Of a stretch of DNA of 64,000 nt, positions 30,659 to 41,381 are shown piece by piece; the first letter of the stretch is position 1; each line of letters starts with the position of its first letter. The notes below the pieces were generated by a model, which was not told the origin of the DNA, did not search any database, and saw nothing but the letters and a program-made list of their open reading frames with translations. Source of the DNA: Gammaproteobacteria bacterium (GTDB lineage: Bacteria > Pseudomonadota > Gammaproteobacteria > Pseudomonadales > Pseudohongiellaceae); the NCBI GenBank assembly GCA_018661465.1, contig JABJIC010000006.1, positions 62,001-126,000 of the forward strand, written 5' to 3'. Both the position numbers and the translations under genes were made by a program.

Positions 30659-31600
30659 ATGATCATGGCATCTGATCAAGCCCATGAGACGGTGTTGTTT
30701 CACGAAGCCGTTGAGGCATTGGTGGGTGATACATCCGGAAAATATGTCGATGCGACTTTTGGTCGTGGAGGACATAGCAGGCTGATTCTCGAGAAGCTTT
30801 CAGATCAAGGCGAGCTTCTGGGATTTGATAGAGATCCGGAAGCGATAGAAGTCGCAGAGGCGATGCAACTAGCAGATTCAAGGTTAAAAGTGGCACATGC
30901 TCCTTTCAGCCAGTTGGAAAAATACATAAGTGCTCAAGCTTGGTCGGGTGATCTGGATGGAATTTTGTTTGACCTTGGTGTTTCCTCGCCTCAGCTCGAT
31001 GAGGCAGGGCGAGGGTTCAGTTTCCTAAGAGATGGTCCTCTCGATATGCGAATGGATCCAACGAGCGGGCTTAGTGCTAGCGAATGGATTAATACGGCGG
31101 CCGAGAACGAGATTGCCGATGTCCTCTACAAATATGGTGAGGAGCGACATTCGCGAAGAATGGCGAGGCGAATTGTCGAAGAGAGACTAAAGAAGCCCAT
31201 TACCCGAACCGGGGAATTGGCAGAGTTTATCAAGGAAGCTAACCCTTCCTGGGAAAGAGACAAACATCCAGCGACTCGAGCATTTCAGGGGATTCGCATT
31301 TATATCAATAGTGAGCTGGAAGAAATAGAAAGCGCTCTAGGTCAATCTCTAGAGTTATTGAAAGTAGGCGGGAGGCTGGTGGTAATTAGCTTTCACTCGC
31401 TTGAAGACAGAATAGTTAAACAGTTTATAGCAAAAGAGGCTAAGGGAGATAATTTTCCGAGAGACCTTCCGGTTTCTCAGGAGATGTTGAATCCCAGACT
31501 TAAGCCAATTGGAAAAGCCATAAAGGCAAGTAAGCAGGAAATCGGAAATAATCCGCGGGCAAGAAGCGCAGTTATGCGGATAGCAGAAAAAATAGCGTAA
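30659..31600 (+). CDS. rsmH: 16S rRNA (cytosine1402-N4)-methyltransferase RsmH
   Basis: This is the 313-residue MraW/RsmH enzyme. The SAM-binding region is YVDATFGRGGHSRLIL, followed by GFDRDPEAI. The GILFDLGVSSPQLDEAGRGFSF and GPLDMRMD blocks are diagnostic. It N4-methylates C1402 of 16S rRNA, the same nucleotide 2'-O-methylated by RsmI encoded just upstream. It starts six bases beyond the mraZ stop. Confidence 0.98.
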   Translation: MIMASDQAHETVLFHEAVEALVGDTSGKYVDATFGRGGHSRLILEKLSDQGELLGFDRDPEAIEVAEAMQLADSRLKVAHAPFSQLEKYISAQAWSGDLDGILFDLGVSSPQLDEAGRGFSFLRDGPLDMRMDPTSGLSASEWINTAAENEIADVLYKYGEERHSRRMARRIVEERLKKPITRTGELAEFIKEANPSWERDKHPATRAFQGIRIYINSELEEIESALGQSLELLKVGGRLVVISFHSLEDRIVKQFIAKEAKGDNFPRDLPVSQEMLNPRLKPIGKAIKASKQEIGNNPRARSAVMRIAEKIA

Positions 31601-31616
31601 TTTCAAGAATAGGCTG

Positions 31617-31976
31617 GTGACCGCCACTATGAGTATGGGTAAAAAAACAATAGCTTCCCAGGTTCGCCCAGGAAACAAGATGTCCATTCTTCAATGGGCA
31701 GGAGTTTCTCGCCCCTCCACAATTGTATTGTTGATACTGCTCGGCTCTATTTTGACCTCCGGTCTTTCCGTAGTGAAGACAACACATCAAAACCGATTTG
31801 CATTTAATGAATTACAAGAATTAAAGGATCAGGCCAATCAGCTTGATGTTGAATGGGGCCAACTGCTTATTGAGCAGAGTACATTTGGCATCGAAGGCAG
31901 AATAGAGCAGAAAGCGCTTGATCAGTTGGAGATGCGGGTTCCCGAAATTGATAGCATTGTTATGGTGGGCGAATGA
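31617..31976 (+). CDS. ftsL: Cell division protein FtsL
   Basis: This is a small 119-residue bitopic protein with a GTG start, a membrane helix (about 39-57, STIVLLILLGSILTSGLSV) and a periplasmic coiled coil with a leucine-type heptad (about 65-110). FtsL with FtsB and FtsQ activates FtsWI. Identity in this family is low; position between rsmH and ftsI and the topology decide. Its stop overlaps the ftsI ATG. Confidence 0.92.
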   Translation: MTATMSMGKKTIASQVRPGNKMSILQWAGVSRPSTIVLLILLGSILTSGLSVVKTTHQNRFAFNELQELKDQANQLDVEWGQLLIEQSTFGIEGRIEQKALDQLEMRVPEIDSIVMVGE

Positions 31977-33697
31977 ACAGCTACTCTGTCAAAGGCTTTC
32001 AGCAATGGCGACTATATTTCGTGCTTCTTGGCATGGTGCTCTGTGTTGCTGCCATTGCTTGGAAAGTAAGTGCTCTGCATATCGTCGAGCGAGATTTTCT
32101 TCAGCGACAAGGTGATGCCCGTACCATCCGTACAGTACCTCTGGTTGCTAACCGTGGCTTGATTACGGATAGAAACGGAGAGCCTCTGGCTGTAAGCACA
32201 CCTGTTAAATCAATTTGGATAAACCCTCAGGAAATTAACGAAGATTTCGAGGCGATTGCGACCTTGGCTGCGGAGCTGGAACTCAATGCAGATGTGCTGG
32301 CAAATAATATTGAGAATAATAGTAGTAAGGAATTCCTATATGTGAAGCGACGACTTCCTCCCGCTGAAGCTGATCGAATTTTGGAGCGTCGCATCAATGG
32401 AGTTTACGGTCAGCAGGAATATCAAAGATTCTACCCGCAGGGTGAAGTAGCGGCTCACATCGTTGGCTTTAGTAATGTAGATGATATCGGTCAGGAAGGT
32501 CTTGAGCTTACTTATGACGAGTGGTTGAGAGGTGTTCCCGGCAGAAGACAGGTGATCAAGGATAGGCGTGGGCATATTATCGAAGAGCTGAATACAATTC
32601 AGACGGCTCAGCCTGGAAAGAACCTCGAGTTAAGTATCGATTTTCGTTTACAGAGCCTTGCCTATAAAGAGCTTAAAGAAGAATTTGTGACTCGGCGAGC
32701 AAAGTCAGCATCTATCGTAGTTCTCGATGTTGATACGGGTGAAGTTCTGGCGATGGCCAATCAGCCTTCGTACAATCCTCATAACAAATCTAATATGACC
32801 GATTTTAGTGTTCTGCGAAATCGAGCTATTACCGATATGTTTGAGCCGGGTTCTACTATAAAGGCTTTCACTATAGCCGCTGCGCTAGAGTCTGGAGTCT
32901 ATACCCCAGATACAGTGATCGAAACTAGTCCTGGATGGATGATGGTTGGCAGGGATGAAGTAAAGGATCTTTTTGATTATGGCACTCTGACTTTATCTAC
33001 GGTGATTACTAAATCCAGCAACATCGGGTCTAGTAAGATCGCTCTCAATATTGGCCCCGAACCCATTAGAGATGTCCTTGAAAGGGCAGGGGTGGGAGAA
33101 GTAACGGGCACTGGATTCCCCGGCGAAAGGGGTGGAATTTTACCTAGCCCAAATAGATGGAGCAATATAGAAATAGCTACTCTCTCTTATGGTTATGGTT
33201 TGACCACTTCGGCTCTTCAGCTCGCTCATGCCTACTCAGTGATTGCTGATGGCGGAATTAAAAAACCAGTCTCTTTGGTCAAGCTTGACCAAGCGGCTGT
33301 TGATGCATTGCCTCGCGAAAGAGTATTGAGCCAGGTTATAACGGAACAAATTACCGAGATGCTGGAGACTGTTGTTGATCGGAAACGCGGTGGCAGCGCA
33401 GTAGAGGCCAGAGTCCCTTTTTATCAAGTGGCTGGAAAAACTGGCACGGCTCACGTCGTCGGTGAATTTGGTTATGAAGAAAATCTTCATAATTCACTAT
33501 TTGTTGGCTTGATTCCGGCATCTGATCCCAAGCTCGTTGTAGTAATAATAGTGAATGAACCCAAGGGAGATGAGCACTATGGAGGTCAGGTGGCAGCACC
33601 TGTATTTTCCAGAGTCGCCTCTGGCGCGATGCGAATATTAAACATTGCTCCTGATGACGTGCCCGACAACCAATCGATGGAGTTGACATCACTCTAA
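31973..33697 (+). CDS. ftsI: Peptidoglycan transpeptidase FtsI (PBP3)
   Basis: The 574-residue class B penicillin-binding protein has an N-terminal membrane helix (about 15-35), a dimerisation domain and the transpeptidase domain. The active-site motifs are complete: STIK (Ser294-Lys297), SSN (348-350) and KTGT (489-492). It cross-links septal peptidoglycan with its partner FtsW, the product of a gene further along the cluster. The four-base overlap with ftsL suggests coupled translation. Confidence 0.98.
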   Translation: MNSYSVKGFQQWRLYFVLLGMVLCVAAIAWKVSALHIVERDFLQRQGDARTIRTVPLVANRGLITDRNGEPLAVSTPVKSIWINPQEINEDFEAIATLAAELELNADVLANNIENNSSKEFLYVKRRLPPAEADRILERRINGVYGQQEYQRFYPQGEVAAHIVGFSNVDDIGQEGLELTYDEWLRGVPGRRQVIKDRRGHIIEELNTIQTAQPGKNLELSIDFRLQSLAYKELKEEFVTRRAKSASIVVLDVDTGEVLAMANQPSYNPHNKSNMTDFSVLRNRAITDMFEPGSTIKAFTIAAALESGVYTPDTVIETSPGWMMVGRDEVKDLFDYGTLTLSTVITKSSNIGSSKIALNIGPEPIRDVLERAGVGEVTGTGFPGERGGILPSPNRWSNIEIATLSYGYGLTTSALQLAHAYSVIADGGIKKPVSLVKLDQAAVDALPRERVLSQVITEQITEMLETVVDRKRGGSAVEARVPFYQVAGKTGTAHVVGEFGYEENLHNSLFVGLIPASDPKLVVVIIVNEPKGDEHYGGQVAAPVFSRVASGAMRILNIAPDDVPDNQSMELTSL

Positions 33698-33698
33698 A

Positions 33699-35231
33699 AT
33701 GAATACTGCGAAACAATTAAACACAACAATATCATTGCTGGAACTAGTGGAAGGCCTGACTGGCATTCCTGAAGCCGTAAGCTCTGAGTTGAATGTCACT
33801 GTGAGCGGAGTGCAGATGGATAGTCGTCTGTTAAAGCAAGGTGATTTGTTTATAGCTTGTTTTGGCAGAAATCACGATGCTCGTGATTATATAAACCAAG
33901 CTGTGGGGCAGGGTGCCGCTGCGGTTCTGGCGGAATCTTGCGGTGAGTGGACTGGTATCAGGTTTGTTGAGAATGTGCCGGTGTTGGCGATTGACAACCT
34001 TTTCTCAAAGATTAGTGAAGTTGCAAGTCGATTCTATTCCCATCCAAGTCAGAAGCTAAATGTGATTGGAATAACCGGCACCAATGGGAAAACCAGTTGC
34101 TGTCAATTTATTGCACAAGCACTTAGTTCGATGGGTCTTCAATGCGGAACTATTGGCACGCTGGGTTACGGAGTCTATGGAGATCTTAAAGAAACGCAAT
34201 TAACTACACCCGATGCTGTATTTACACAAATGGCACTCGCAGAAATGGTCGAGGATGGAATTGATCCTGTAGTGATGGAAGTTTCGTCTGTCGGACTACA
34301 TCAGCGTCGTGTTAAAGCAGTTCATTTTGATACAGCGGTTTTTACCAATTTAAGTCGTGATCATCTCGATTATCACGAGAGTATGGAAGATTACGGGAAG
34401 AACAAGAAAAAACTATTTCAATCTCAAGGTTTGAGGCAGGCAATTGTAAATCTCGACGATCCCTACGCACTTTCTGTAATTAATAGCATTCCGAAATGCG
34501 TAGAAATTTCTACTTACAGTATCAAAAATAAAATGGCTGCGGTCTACGCTGAAGAACTAAAGATGACCAGAACAGGGTTTGAGGCGCGCATTTCAACTCC
34601 TATAGGTCAAGGAAATATCGAAGGTTGCCTGCTTGGCTATTTTAATTTTAGTAATTTGCTAGCGGTAATTACCACCCTTATTAGTTATTACAATCAGCGA
34701 GAAGGGTTGGATGTCGAGAGGCTGTGTAGTGAGATTTCCAACCTAAAGCCCGTAGATGGAAGAATGGAAATTATCGGCGACTCCGATGATATCACTGTAG
34801 TTGTTGATTATGCCCACACACCAGACGGTCTGCGCTCTGCGCTGCTGGGCTTGCGGGATCATTTCGATGGAGATATCTGGTGCGTGTTTGGCTGTGGTGG
34901 CAATCGAGATAAAGGCAAACGTCCTTTGATGGGTGAAGTGGCTGAGCAAAATGCAAATAAGCTACTTATATCCGATGACAATCCAAGAAAAGAAGCAGGC
35001 GACAAAATTGTTCAGCATATCTTGAGCGGCATAAATGAGCCGGACAAGGTTCTGGTAATTCGAGATAGAGCGGAAGCTATCTCCTACGCTATCGCCAATG
35101 CCAAACATGGAGACGTAGTTCTTGTGGCGGGCAAAGGACATGAAACATATCAAGACGTCGCAGGCACCAAGTTGATTTTCAGTGACGCCAATCATGTGAG
35201 ACTGGCTTTGCAAGAAAGAAGTGCGAACTAG
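33699..35231 (+). CDS. murE: UDP-MurNAc-L-Ala-D-Glu:meso-diaminopimelate ligase
   Basis: MurE is 510 residues with the ATP-binding ITGTNGKTS near residue 125. The specificity motif DNPR in ISDDNPRKEAGD marks meso-diaminopimelate as substrate, not lysine. The MurE product is the tripeptide precursor, so cross-links are of the Gram-negative A1-gamma type. It follows ftsI directly. Confidence 0.98.
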   Translation: MNTAKQLNTTISLLELVEGLTGIPEAVSSELNVTVSGVQMDSRLLKQGDLFIACFGRNHDARDYINQAVGQGAAAVLAESCGEWTGIRFVENVPVLAIDNLFSKISEVASRFYSHPSQKLNVIGITGTNGKTSCCQFIAQALSSMGLQCGTIGTLGYGVYGDLKETQLTTPDAVFTQMALAEMVEDGIDPVVMEVSSVGLHQRRVKAVHFDTAVFTNLSRDHLDYHESMEDYGKNKKKLFQSQGLRQAIVNLDDPYALSVINSIPKCVEISTYSIKNKMAAVYAEELKMTRTGFEARISTPIGQGNIEGCLLGYFNFSNLLAVITTLISYYNQREGLDVERLCSEISNLKPVDGRMEIIGDSDDITVVVDYAHTPDGLRSALLGLRDHFDGDIWCVFGCGGNRDKGKRPLMGEVAEQNANKLLISDDNPRKEAGDKIVQHILSGINEPDKVLVIRDRAEAISYAIANAKHGDVVLVAGKGHETYQDVAGTKLIFSDANHVRLALQERSAN

Positions 35232-35258
35232 AGGGAATAGAAGAGATTGATTGGGTCC

Positions 35259-36611
35259 ATGACGCTATCGCAATTGAAAAATGAAATAGGCGGTGAGCTC
35301 CATGGCCCTGATGTGGAATTCTCAACAGTATCAACTGATACCAGAGTGCTACAGAAGGGTGATCTCTATTTAGCTCTGTGCGGAGAGAATTTCGACGGCA
35401 ACAAATTTGTAGTGGATGCCATAAGGAAAGGAGCCTGTGGTGCTATTTCCACTGAAGCAGTTGGCTTGCCTGATGGCGGTTCGGTATTAGTGGTGCAGGA
35501 TACCCATGAGGCTTTGGGAAAAATTGCTTCCCTGAACAGATTGAGAAGTGATTCGAAAGTAGTAGCTCTTACAGGTAGTCAAGGGAAGACAACAGTTAAA
35601 GAGATGATCGGTTCCATTTTTGGCTTAGGTGAAAACGCCTTGATCACAGAAGCAAATTTGAATAACACAATTGGTGTGCCATTGACGATGCTGCAAATTT
35701 CATCTGAGCACACAAGAGTTGTTTTGGAGATGGGAGCTAACAGTCCTGGTGAGATAGCGTTCAGCGTCAATGCTGCAAAACCAGATATCGCCTTAATCAC
35801 CAATGCCAATGCTGCACACATTGAAGGGTTTGGTAGTTTGCAGGGGATAGTAGAGGCCAAGGGAGAAATCATTGACGGCCTGTCCGACGAAGGGACAGTG
35901 GTTCTGAATGCTGACGACGAGAATTGCGTGCAGTGGATTGATCGAGCAGCGAATAGGAAAAAGGTGTTCTTCAGCTATATCAATGAAGCAGGATCTGCTG
36001 AATATTTTGCCTCTGAAATTGAGATGGCTGAGGACGGTGCTGTTAAATTTAATCTGAATACACCAGAGGGAAGCAAAGTAACCTCAATGTTTCTTCTCGG
36101 AGAACATAATGTAATGAATGCAGTATCGGCTGCAGCGGTCGCCATGGAAGCGGGCGCTACACTAGATGATGTTTCTGCCGGGCTTTCAAAATTGCAGGCA
36201 ATCGAAGGGCGTCTATGTCCCGTTGCTGGCATAGCGGGAAGCAGAGTCATTGACGATAGTTACAACGCTGGCCCGGACTCTTTTGTTGCAGCCATTGATG
36301 TGTTGAAAAACTGTAAGGGACGAAGAATCTTAGTAGCGGGCGAGATGAGAGAATTAGGTGATGAGTCAGAGAAGGCCCATAGCTTTGTTGGATCATACGC
36401 AGCAGAAGCTGGGATAGAAGAACTCTGGGCAAGCAGTGAGTCATGCTTGCCAATGACAAAGGCATTCGGCAGTAGGGCGAGATTATTTACGAATCAAGAT
36501 GAGCTTTTGAATGCCTGCAAAAATATTGCTGCAGCAGATGTCTCTTTTCTAATTAAAGGTTCCCGCGGCGCGAGAATGGATCTTGTTGTAAATGAATTGC
36601 GTGAAAAATAA
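35259..36611 (+). CDS. murF: UDP-MurNAc-tripeptide D-alanyl-D-alanine ligase
   Basis: MurF adds D-Ala-D-Ala to UDP-MurNAc-tripeptide. The Mur ligase ATP motif is LTGSQGKTTVKEM. The conserved NLNNTIGVP, EMGANSPGEI and IDDSYNAGPDS stretches complete the family pattern. I prefer ATG 35259 (MTLSQLKNEI), as homologues start here; TTG 35247 would add four residues. It lies between murE and mraY. Confidence 0.97.
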   Translation: MTLSQLKNEIGGELHGPDVEFSTVSTDTRVLQKGDLYLALCGENFDGNKFVVDAIRKGACGAISTEAVGLPDGGSVLVVQDTHEALGKIASLNRLRSDSKVVALTGSQGKTTVKEMIGSIFGLGENALITEANLNNTIGVPLTMLQISSEHTRVVLEMGANSPGEIAFSVNAAKPDIALITNANAAHIEGFGSLQGIVEAKGEIIDGLSDEGTVVLNADDENCVQWIDRAANRKKVFFSYINEAGSAEYFASEIEMAEDGAVKFNLNTPEGSKVTSMFLLGEHNVMNAVSAAAVAMEAGATLDDVSAGLSKLQAIEGRLCPVAGIAGSRVIDDSYNAGPDSFVAAIDVLKNCKGRRILVAGEMRELGDESEKAHSFVGSYAAEAGIEELWASSESCLPMTKAFGSRARLFTNQDELLNACKNIAAADVSFLIKGSRGARMDLVVNELREK

Positions 36612-36630
36612 TAATGGGTGGTGAACTCTA

Positions 36631-37713
36631 ATGTTGGTATGGCTTTCAGATTACTTAATACAATTCGATAGTAGTTTTGCCGTGCTCCAGTACATAACTG
36701 TACGAGGCATCTTCAGTATTTTGACTGCGTTATTTGTGTCGCTGATTATCGGTCCAACTATGATTCGCCGCCTGAACTATCATCAAATTGGACAAGTGGT
36801 GCGGGACGACGGGCCCGAGTCTCACCTTTCCAAGGCCGGGACACCTACGATGGGTGGCGCTTTGATTTTGGTGAGCATCGCGATGAGCACGCTATTGTGG
36901 TCGGACCTGAGTAATCACTATGTGTGGATTTTGCTGATGGTAACGATGCTATTTGGGGCAGTAGGCTGGGTTGACGATTATCGTAAGGTGTTCGAGCAAA
37001 ACTCCAAAGGGCTGTCAGCTCGCTGGAAATATTTCTGGCAATCTGTGATTGGATTGGCGGCAGCTATCGTTCTCTATTACACGGCATTTGGAGCTGTTGA
37101 AGTTGAGTACATTATTCCTTTCTTTAAAGATGTCGCCATTGATTTAGGTGTCTTCTATATCGTGATCAGCTATTTCATGATTGTTGGATTCAGCAATGCA
37201 GTTAATCTGACGGATGGCTTGGACGGATTGGCGATTCTGCCAACAGTAATGGTAGGCGGAGCATTGGGAATCATTGCTTATCTGGCGGGAAACACAGAGT
37301 TCTCGACTTATCTGAATATTCCTTACGTTGTAGGCTCGGGAGAAATTGTCATTTTTGCCGGAGCGCTGGCAGGAGCTGGTCTTGGTTTTCTCTGGTTCAA
37401 TACTTATCCGGCGCAAATATTCATGGGAGATGTGGGAGCCTTAGCCCTCGGGGCTGCTCTTGGAGTAATGGCGATTATCTCTCGTCATGAAATAATACTT
37501 TTCATAATGGGCGGGGTTTTTGTAGTGGAGACTGCGTCTGTAATTATACAGGTAGCTTCATTCAAGATGACTGGAAAGCGAGTGTTTAAGATGGCTCCCC
37601 TACATCATCACTTTGAATTAAAGGGCTGGCCTGAGCCCAGGGTTATTGTTCGTTTCTGGATAATCACTGTAATGCTGGTTCTATTTGGCCTGGCTACATT
37701 AAAGCTACGTTAG
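36631..37713 (+). CDS. mraY: Phospho-MurNAc-pentapeptide transferase MraY
   Basis: This integral membrane enzyme of 360 residues has about ten transmembrane segments. Catalytic acidic motifs are seen: VDDYRK near residue 115, [10 protein letters not shown], and [11 protein letters not shown], with the [15 protein letters not shown] stretch near the C terminus. It transfers phospho-MurNAc-pentapeptide to undecaprenyl phosphate, forming lipid I, the substrate of MurG. Confidence 0.98.
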   Translation: MLVWLSDYLIQFDSSFAVLQYITVRGIFSILTALFVSLIIGPTMIRRLNYHQIGQVVRDDGPESHLSKAGTPTMGGALILVSIAMSTLLWSDLSNHYVWILLMVTMLFGAVGWVDDYRKVFEQNSKGLSARWKYFWQSVIGLAAAIVLYYTAFGAVEVEYIIPFFKDVAIDLGVFYIVISYFMIVGFSNAVNLTDGLDGLAILPTVMVGGALGIIAYLAGNTEFSTYLNIPYVVGSGEIVIFAGALAGAGLGFLWFNTYPAQIFMGDVGALALGAALGVMAIISRHEIILFIMGGVFVVETASVIIQVASFKMTGKRVFKMAPLHHHFELKGWPEPRVIVRFWIITVMLVLFGLATLKLR

Positions 37714-37735
37714 TAGACCTCGGAGACCGAAAGGA

Positions 37736-39097
37736 ATGACAACAGAGTCGAATGACCGCCTGATTGTTATTGTTGGTTTGGGAAGTACGGGTCTTTCCTG
37801 CGCAAAATATTTTGCGTCACAAGGGGAGGCGTTCAAGGTTGTTGATGACCGGGAGAATCCGCCAGGTCTTGAGGAGTTGAAAAAAATACTTCCGGACATC
37901 GAGCTGGAACTTGGAAGTTTCTCAGAGGAAACTTTTCTAAAGGCCAAGCAACTCGTTGTCAGCCCGGGTGTTAGTTTAAAGACAGAGCAAATAGTAGCGG
38001 CAAGATTAGCTGGCGTGCCTATAACCGGTGACATCGATATATTTTCGAAAGTGGTAGATGCTCCAATTATTGGAGTGACTGGGTCAAATGGAAAAAGCAC
38101 GGTTGTGGCTTTGTTGGCTGAAATATTTCGTAAAGCAGGAAAGCGATATGCCTTGGGCGGAAATTTGGATGGGGCAAACTTTAAGCCAGCATTGGACCTG
38201 CTAGACGAAGACAAAAAAGATTTTTACATTTTGGAGTTGTCCAGCTTTCAGCTAGAGACAACAGAGAGCTTGAATGCTGAGGTCGCTGTGTTACTGAATC
38301 TTAGCGAAGATCATATGGATCGATATAGCAGTCTTGAAGAATACCATCAGGCTAAGCAAAGAATTTTTAAAGGGTGTAAGCAAATAGTGATTAATCGAGA
38401 CGACAGCTATAGCAATCCAGCTAGTGAGCTAGAGGTTCCCAAGTGGGACTTCGGTTTCAGCAGGCCTGGTATAAATGGCTTCGGTCTCTTGGAAGATGGT
38501 GGAGAACAGTACTTAGCCTATCATTTTGACAAAATCGTATCAGTGAACGAGTTGAAAGTATTCGGTCAGCACAACATATCGAATGTTCTCGCAGCTATTG
38601 CTCTCGCAATGTCCGTTGGCATAGATATTAAGCCGATCAAGAAAGCTATAACAGAATTCACTGGGCTACCCCATCGTTGTCAATGGGTTCGGAATATATC
38701 CGGTGTCGAATTTTACAATGACTCCAAGGGTACGAACGTTGGCGCTACTGTTGCTGCGGTTGAAGGTCTGGGACAGAGAATTTCTGGCCACATTATTCTT
38801 ATCGCCGGAGGTGTTGGTAAAGGGGCGGATTTCGCAACCTTGGTTCCTGCCATCAATAAGTGGGGTAAAGAGCTCGTCCTAATCGGTCAGGATGCAGTAG
38901 AGATGGCAGCGCACTTCGACTCGGAAATTAATACCTATTTTGCGAATGATATGCAAGATGCCGTAGAAGTCGCATTAAAGCATGCGAGAGCGGGTGATGC
39001 TGTGTTGTTGTCCCCAGCATGCGCAAGCTTCGACATGTTTGATAATTTTCAACACAGGGGAAGTTCCTTTGTTCAGTCCGTGGAGACATTGCAATGA
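37736..39097 (+). CDS. murD: UDP-MurNAc-L-Ala:D-glutamate ligase
   Basis: MurD is 453 residues with a Rossmann-like N-terminal domain (IVIVGLGSTGLSCA), the ATP motif GVTGSNGKSTV, the NLSEDHMDRY segment and YNDSKGTN in the C-terminal region. It adds D-glutamate to UDP-MurNAc-L-alanine. Its last bases overlap the ATG of ftsW. Confidence 0.97.
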   Translation: MTTESNDRLIVIVGLGSTGLSCAKYFASQGEAFKVVDDRENPPGLEELKKILPDIELELGSFSEETFLKAKQLVVSPGVSLKTEQIVAARLAGVPITGDIDIFSKVVDAPIIGVTGSNGKSTVVALLAEIFRKAGKRYALGGNLDGANFKPALDLLDEDKKDFYILELSSFQLETTESLNAEVAVLLNLSEDHMDRYSSLEEYHQAKQRIFKGCKQIVINRDDSYSNPASELEVPKWDFGFSRPGINGFGLLEDGGEQYLAYHFDKIVSVNELKVFGQHNISNVLAAIALAMSVGIDIKPIKKAITEFTGLPHRCQWVRNISGVEFYNDSKGTNVGATVAAVEGLGQRISGHIILIAGGVGKGADFATLVPAINKWGKELVLIGQDAVEMAAHFDSEINTYFANDMQDAVEVALKHARAGDAVLLSPACASFDMFDNFQHRGSSFVQSVETLQ

Positions 39098-40284
39098 CAA
39101 TGGCTAGAACGGCAAACAGACCGCCTCGGTTTAACAAGATTGAAGAGGAAAAGTCCTTAAATCTTGTGTTATTTCTTACTCTGATGCTCTTGACTAGCGG
39201 ATTGTTGATGATGACATCGGCCTCTGTAGAAATCGCGAGCTCTCGGTATGGTGATCCTTTTTATCACCTAAAACGCCAGGGAATTTTTGCTGCAGTTGGT
39301 ATTGTGGTGATGTTTGTAACCCTTAATATTCCACTCTATTTGTGGAAGAAATTTAGTTGGTTTCTATTGATGGCTTCCTACGCACTATTGCTACTGGTTC
39401 TTGTTCCCGGCGTGGGAAAAGTTGTCAATGGTTCGGCGAGGTGGATCGATCTAGGAATTATTAACCTTCAGCCATCTGAGCTTGCCAAGGTTTTTATAAT
39501 TATCTATCTCGCATCCTTCTTGGAAAGACACCTGCCGGAAGTGCAGGAAAGCTGGTCCGGATTTATTAAGCCGCTAGGTGTTATATCAGCAGCCGTGGTG
39601 TTACTTCACTTTGAGCCTGATCATGGAGCTATGGTGATCTTGTTGCTTACCGCTTTTTGCATGATTTTTCTCGCCGGTGCAAAGTTCTATCGTTTTCTTT
39701 TTATGCTAGTTATTTGTAGTGGTGCGGTAGTTGCCATCGCAATTACAAAGCCGTACGTCCTTGTAAGATTCTCTTCCTATCTCAATCCCTGGGCGGCTGA
39801 AAATGTTTATGGCGGAGGCTATCAATTAACTCAGGCTCTTATCGCATTTGGAAGGGGAGAATGGCTGGGAGTAGGTTTGGGGAACAGTATTCAGAAACTC
39901 TATTTCCTACCTGAGGCGCATACTGATTTTGTCTTGGCGATAATCGGTGAAGAGCTAGGGTTGTTTGGGGTTGGCGTTGTCATTCTGTTGTTTACCTTGC
40001 TCGTATATAAAGCTTTCTCAATTGGAAAAATAGCTCACCTCAGGGGATGCCTGTTTGAGGCATTTTTTGCTTACGGCCTCGGATTGTTATTTGCAGGTCA
40101 GGCTCTCATTAACATTGGAGTGAATATTGGCTTACTACCTACCAAGGGCTTAACACTACCGTTTCTTAGCCAGGGCGGAGCCAGCCTTATTGTTAGCTGT
40201 TTCATGATTGCTTTGTTAGTGAGAATTCAATATGAGACTGAGTATTTGAAGCCGGCCAGTACATCGAGGAAAGCTAAAGAGTGA
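39094..40284 (+). CDS. ftsW: Septal peptidoglycan polymerase FtsW
   Basis: FtsW is a SEDS glycosyltransferase of 396 residues with ten hydrophobic segments. The conserved GSARWIDLGIINLQPSELAK and the catalytic-loop Asp region (FEPDHGAMVI) mark the family. The segment LPEAHTDFVLAIIGEELG is the FtsW/RodA signature. It polymerises lipid II and pairs with FtsI. It overlaps both murD and murG by four bases. Confidence 0.97.
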   Translation: MTMARTANRPPRFNKIEEEKSLNLVLFLTLMLLTSGLLMMTSASVEIASSRYGDPFYHLKRQGIFAAVGIVVMFVTLNIPLYLWKKFSWFLLMASYALLLLVLVPGVGKVVNGSARWIDLGIINLQPSELAKVFIIIYLASFLERHLPEVQESWSGFIKPLGVISAAVVLLHFEPDHGAMVILLLTAFCMIFLAGAKFYRFLFMLVICSGAVVAIAITKPYVLVRFSSYLNPWAAENVYGGGYQLTQALIAFGRGEWLGVGLGNSIQKLYFLPEAHTDFVLAIIGEELGLFGVGVVILLFTLLVYKAFSIGKIAHLRGCLFEAFFAYGLGLLFAGQALINIGVNIGLLPTKGLTLPFLSQGGASLIVSCFMIALLVRIQYETEYLKPASTSRKAKE

Positions 40285-41381
40285 ATACTCAAAACACAAA
40301 AGTTTTGATAATGGCTGCAGGAACAGGCGGCCATGTATTTCCTGCGCTTTCTATCGCTCAATGTTTGAGAGACCAGGGTGTGATAACAGAGTGGTTAGGT
40401 ACTCGTCACGGTATGGAAAATAATTTGCTGGAGAATTCCGGCATTAAGATTCATCCCGTTTCTGTAAAGGGATTAAAGGGAAAGGGCATAGTGAGATTGC
40501 TGTTGGCTCCGTTTATGATGCTTGTTGCCTTAGTTCAGTCGATGCGTGTGATTGCAAGAGTGAAGCCGAATTGCGTGTTAGGAATGGGAGGCTTTGTATC
40601 AGGTCCTGGTGGTCTAGCTACGAAATTGCTCGGTAAACCGTTGCTTATTCATGAGCAGAACGCCGTGCCGGGATTTACCAATCGAATGTTGGCAAGAATA
40701 TCGAATAAAGTGTTTGAAGCATTTCCTCGAACTTTCAAGAGCAGTCAGAAAGTTATGTTTACCGGGAATCCCATAAGGGAAGATATAGCTGCCTTGCATC
40801 AACTTGAAAGAACATTCTCTCCTGAAAATGAGCCTCTTCGCATTCTGGTGCTTGGCGGAAGTCAGGGTGCTTTAGCTATTAACGAAATTGTTCCTCAAAT
40901 AATAGAACAATGGGATTCAAATAGCAGGCCGACTCTAATTCACCAATCGGGAAAGGCAACGCTGGAACGAACTAAAGAATTTTACGAATCGGCAGGAATC
41001 GAGCTAGGCAACAGTATAAAAGTTCAGGCGTTTATTGAGGACATGGCTGACGTATATATGTGGGCGGATCTGGTCATTTGTCGTTCTGGAGCTAGCACGG
41101 TCAGTGAACTAGCAGCTGTGGGTCTGCCTTCTGTGCTCATACCTTATCCCCATCATAGTGATAAGCAGCAGAGTCACAATGCAAAATGGCTATCGGGCGC
41201 GGGAGCAGCCTATCTGTTGGAGCAATCAGAGTTAAGCAGAGAATCCCTCAGCAAAATATTATCCCGGCTTCAGGCTAATCGTTCAGAATTAGTAGAGATG
41301 AGCGCGAAGGCAAAGTCATTAGCTGTTTGTAATGCAAGCGAATTGATTTCCGAACAATGCCTGGAGCTTGCCAATGGCTGA
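40281..41381 (+). CDS. murG: Undecaprenyldiphospho-muramoylpentapeptide GlcNAc transferase MurG
   Basis: MurG, 366 residues, is a GT-B glycosyltransferase that adds GlcNAc to lipid I to make lipid II at the cytoplasmic face. Three glycine-rich motifs are visible: [24 protein letters not shown] and [13 protein letters not shown]. The UDP-GlcNAc site [15 protein letters not shown] follows. The start is GTG, overlapping ftsW; the stop overlaps the start of murC. Confidence 0.97.
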   Translation: MNTQNTKVLIMAAGTGGHVFPALSIAQCLRDQGVITEWLGTRHGMENNLLENSGIKIHPVSVKGLKGKGIVRLLLAPFMMLVALVQSMRVIARVKPNCVLGMGGFVSGPGGLATKLLGKPLLIHEQNAVPGFTNRMLARISNKVFEAFPRTFKSSQKVMFTGNPIREDIAALHQLERTFSPENEPLRILVLGGSQGALAINEIVPQIIEQWDSNSRPTLIHQSGKATLERTKEFYESAGIELGNSIKVQAFIEDMADVYMWADLVICRSGASTVSELAAVGLPSVLIPYPHHSDKQQSHNAKWLSGAGAAYLLEQSELSRESLSKILSRLQANRSELVEMSAKAKSLAVCNASELISEQCLELANG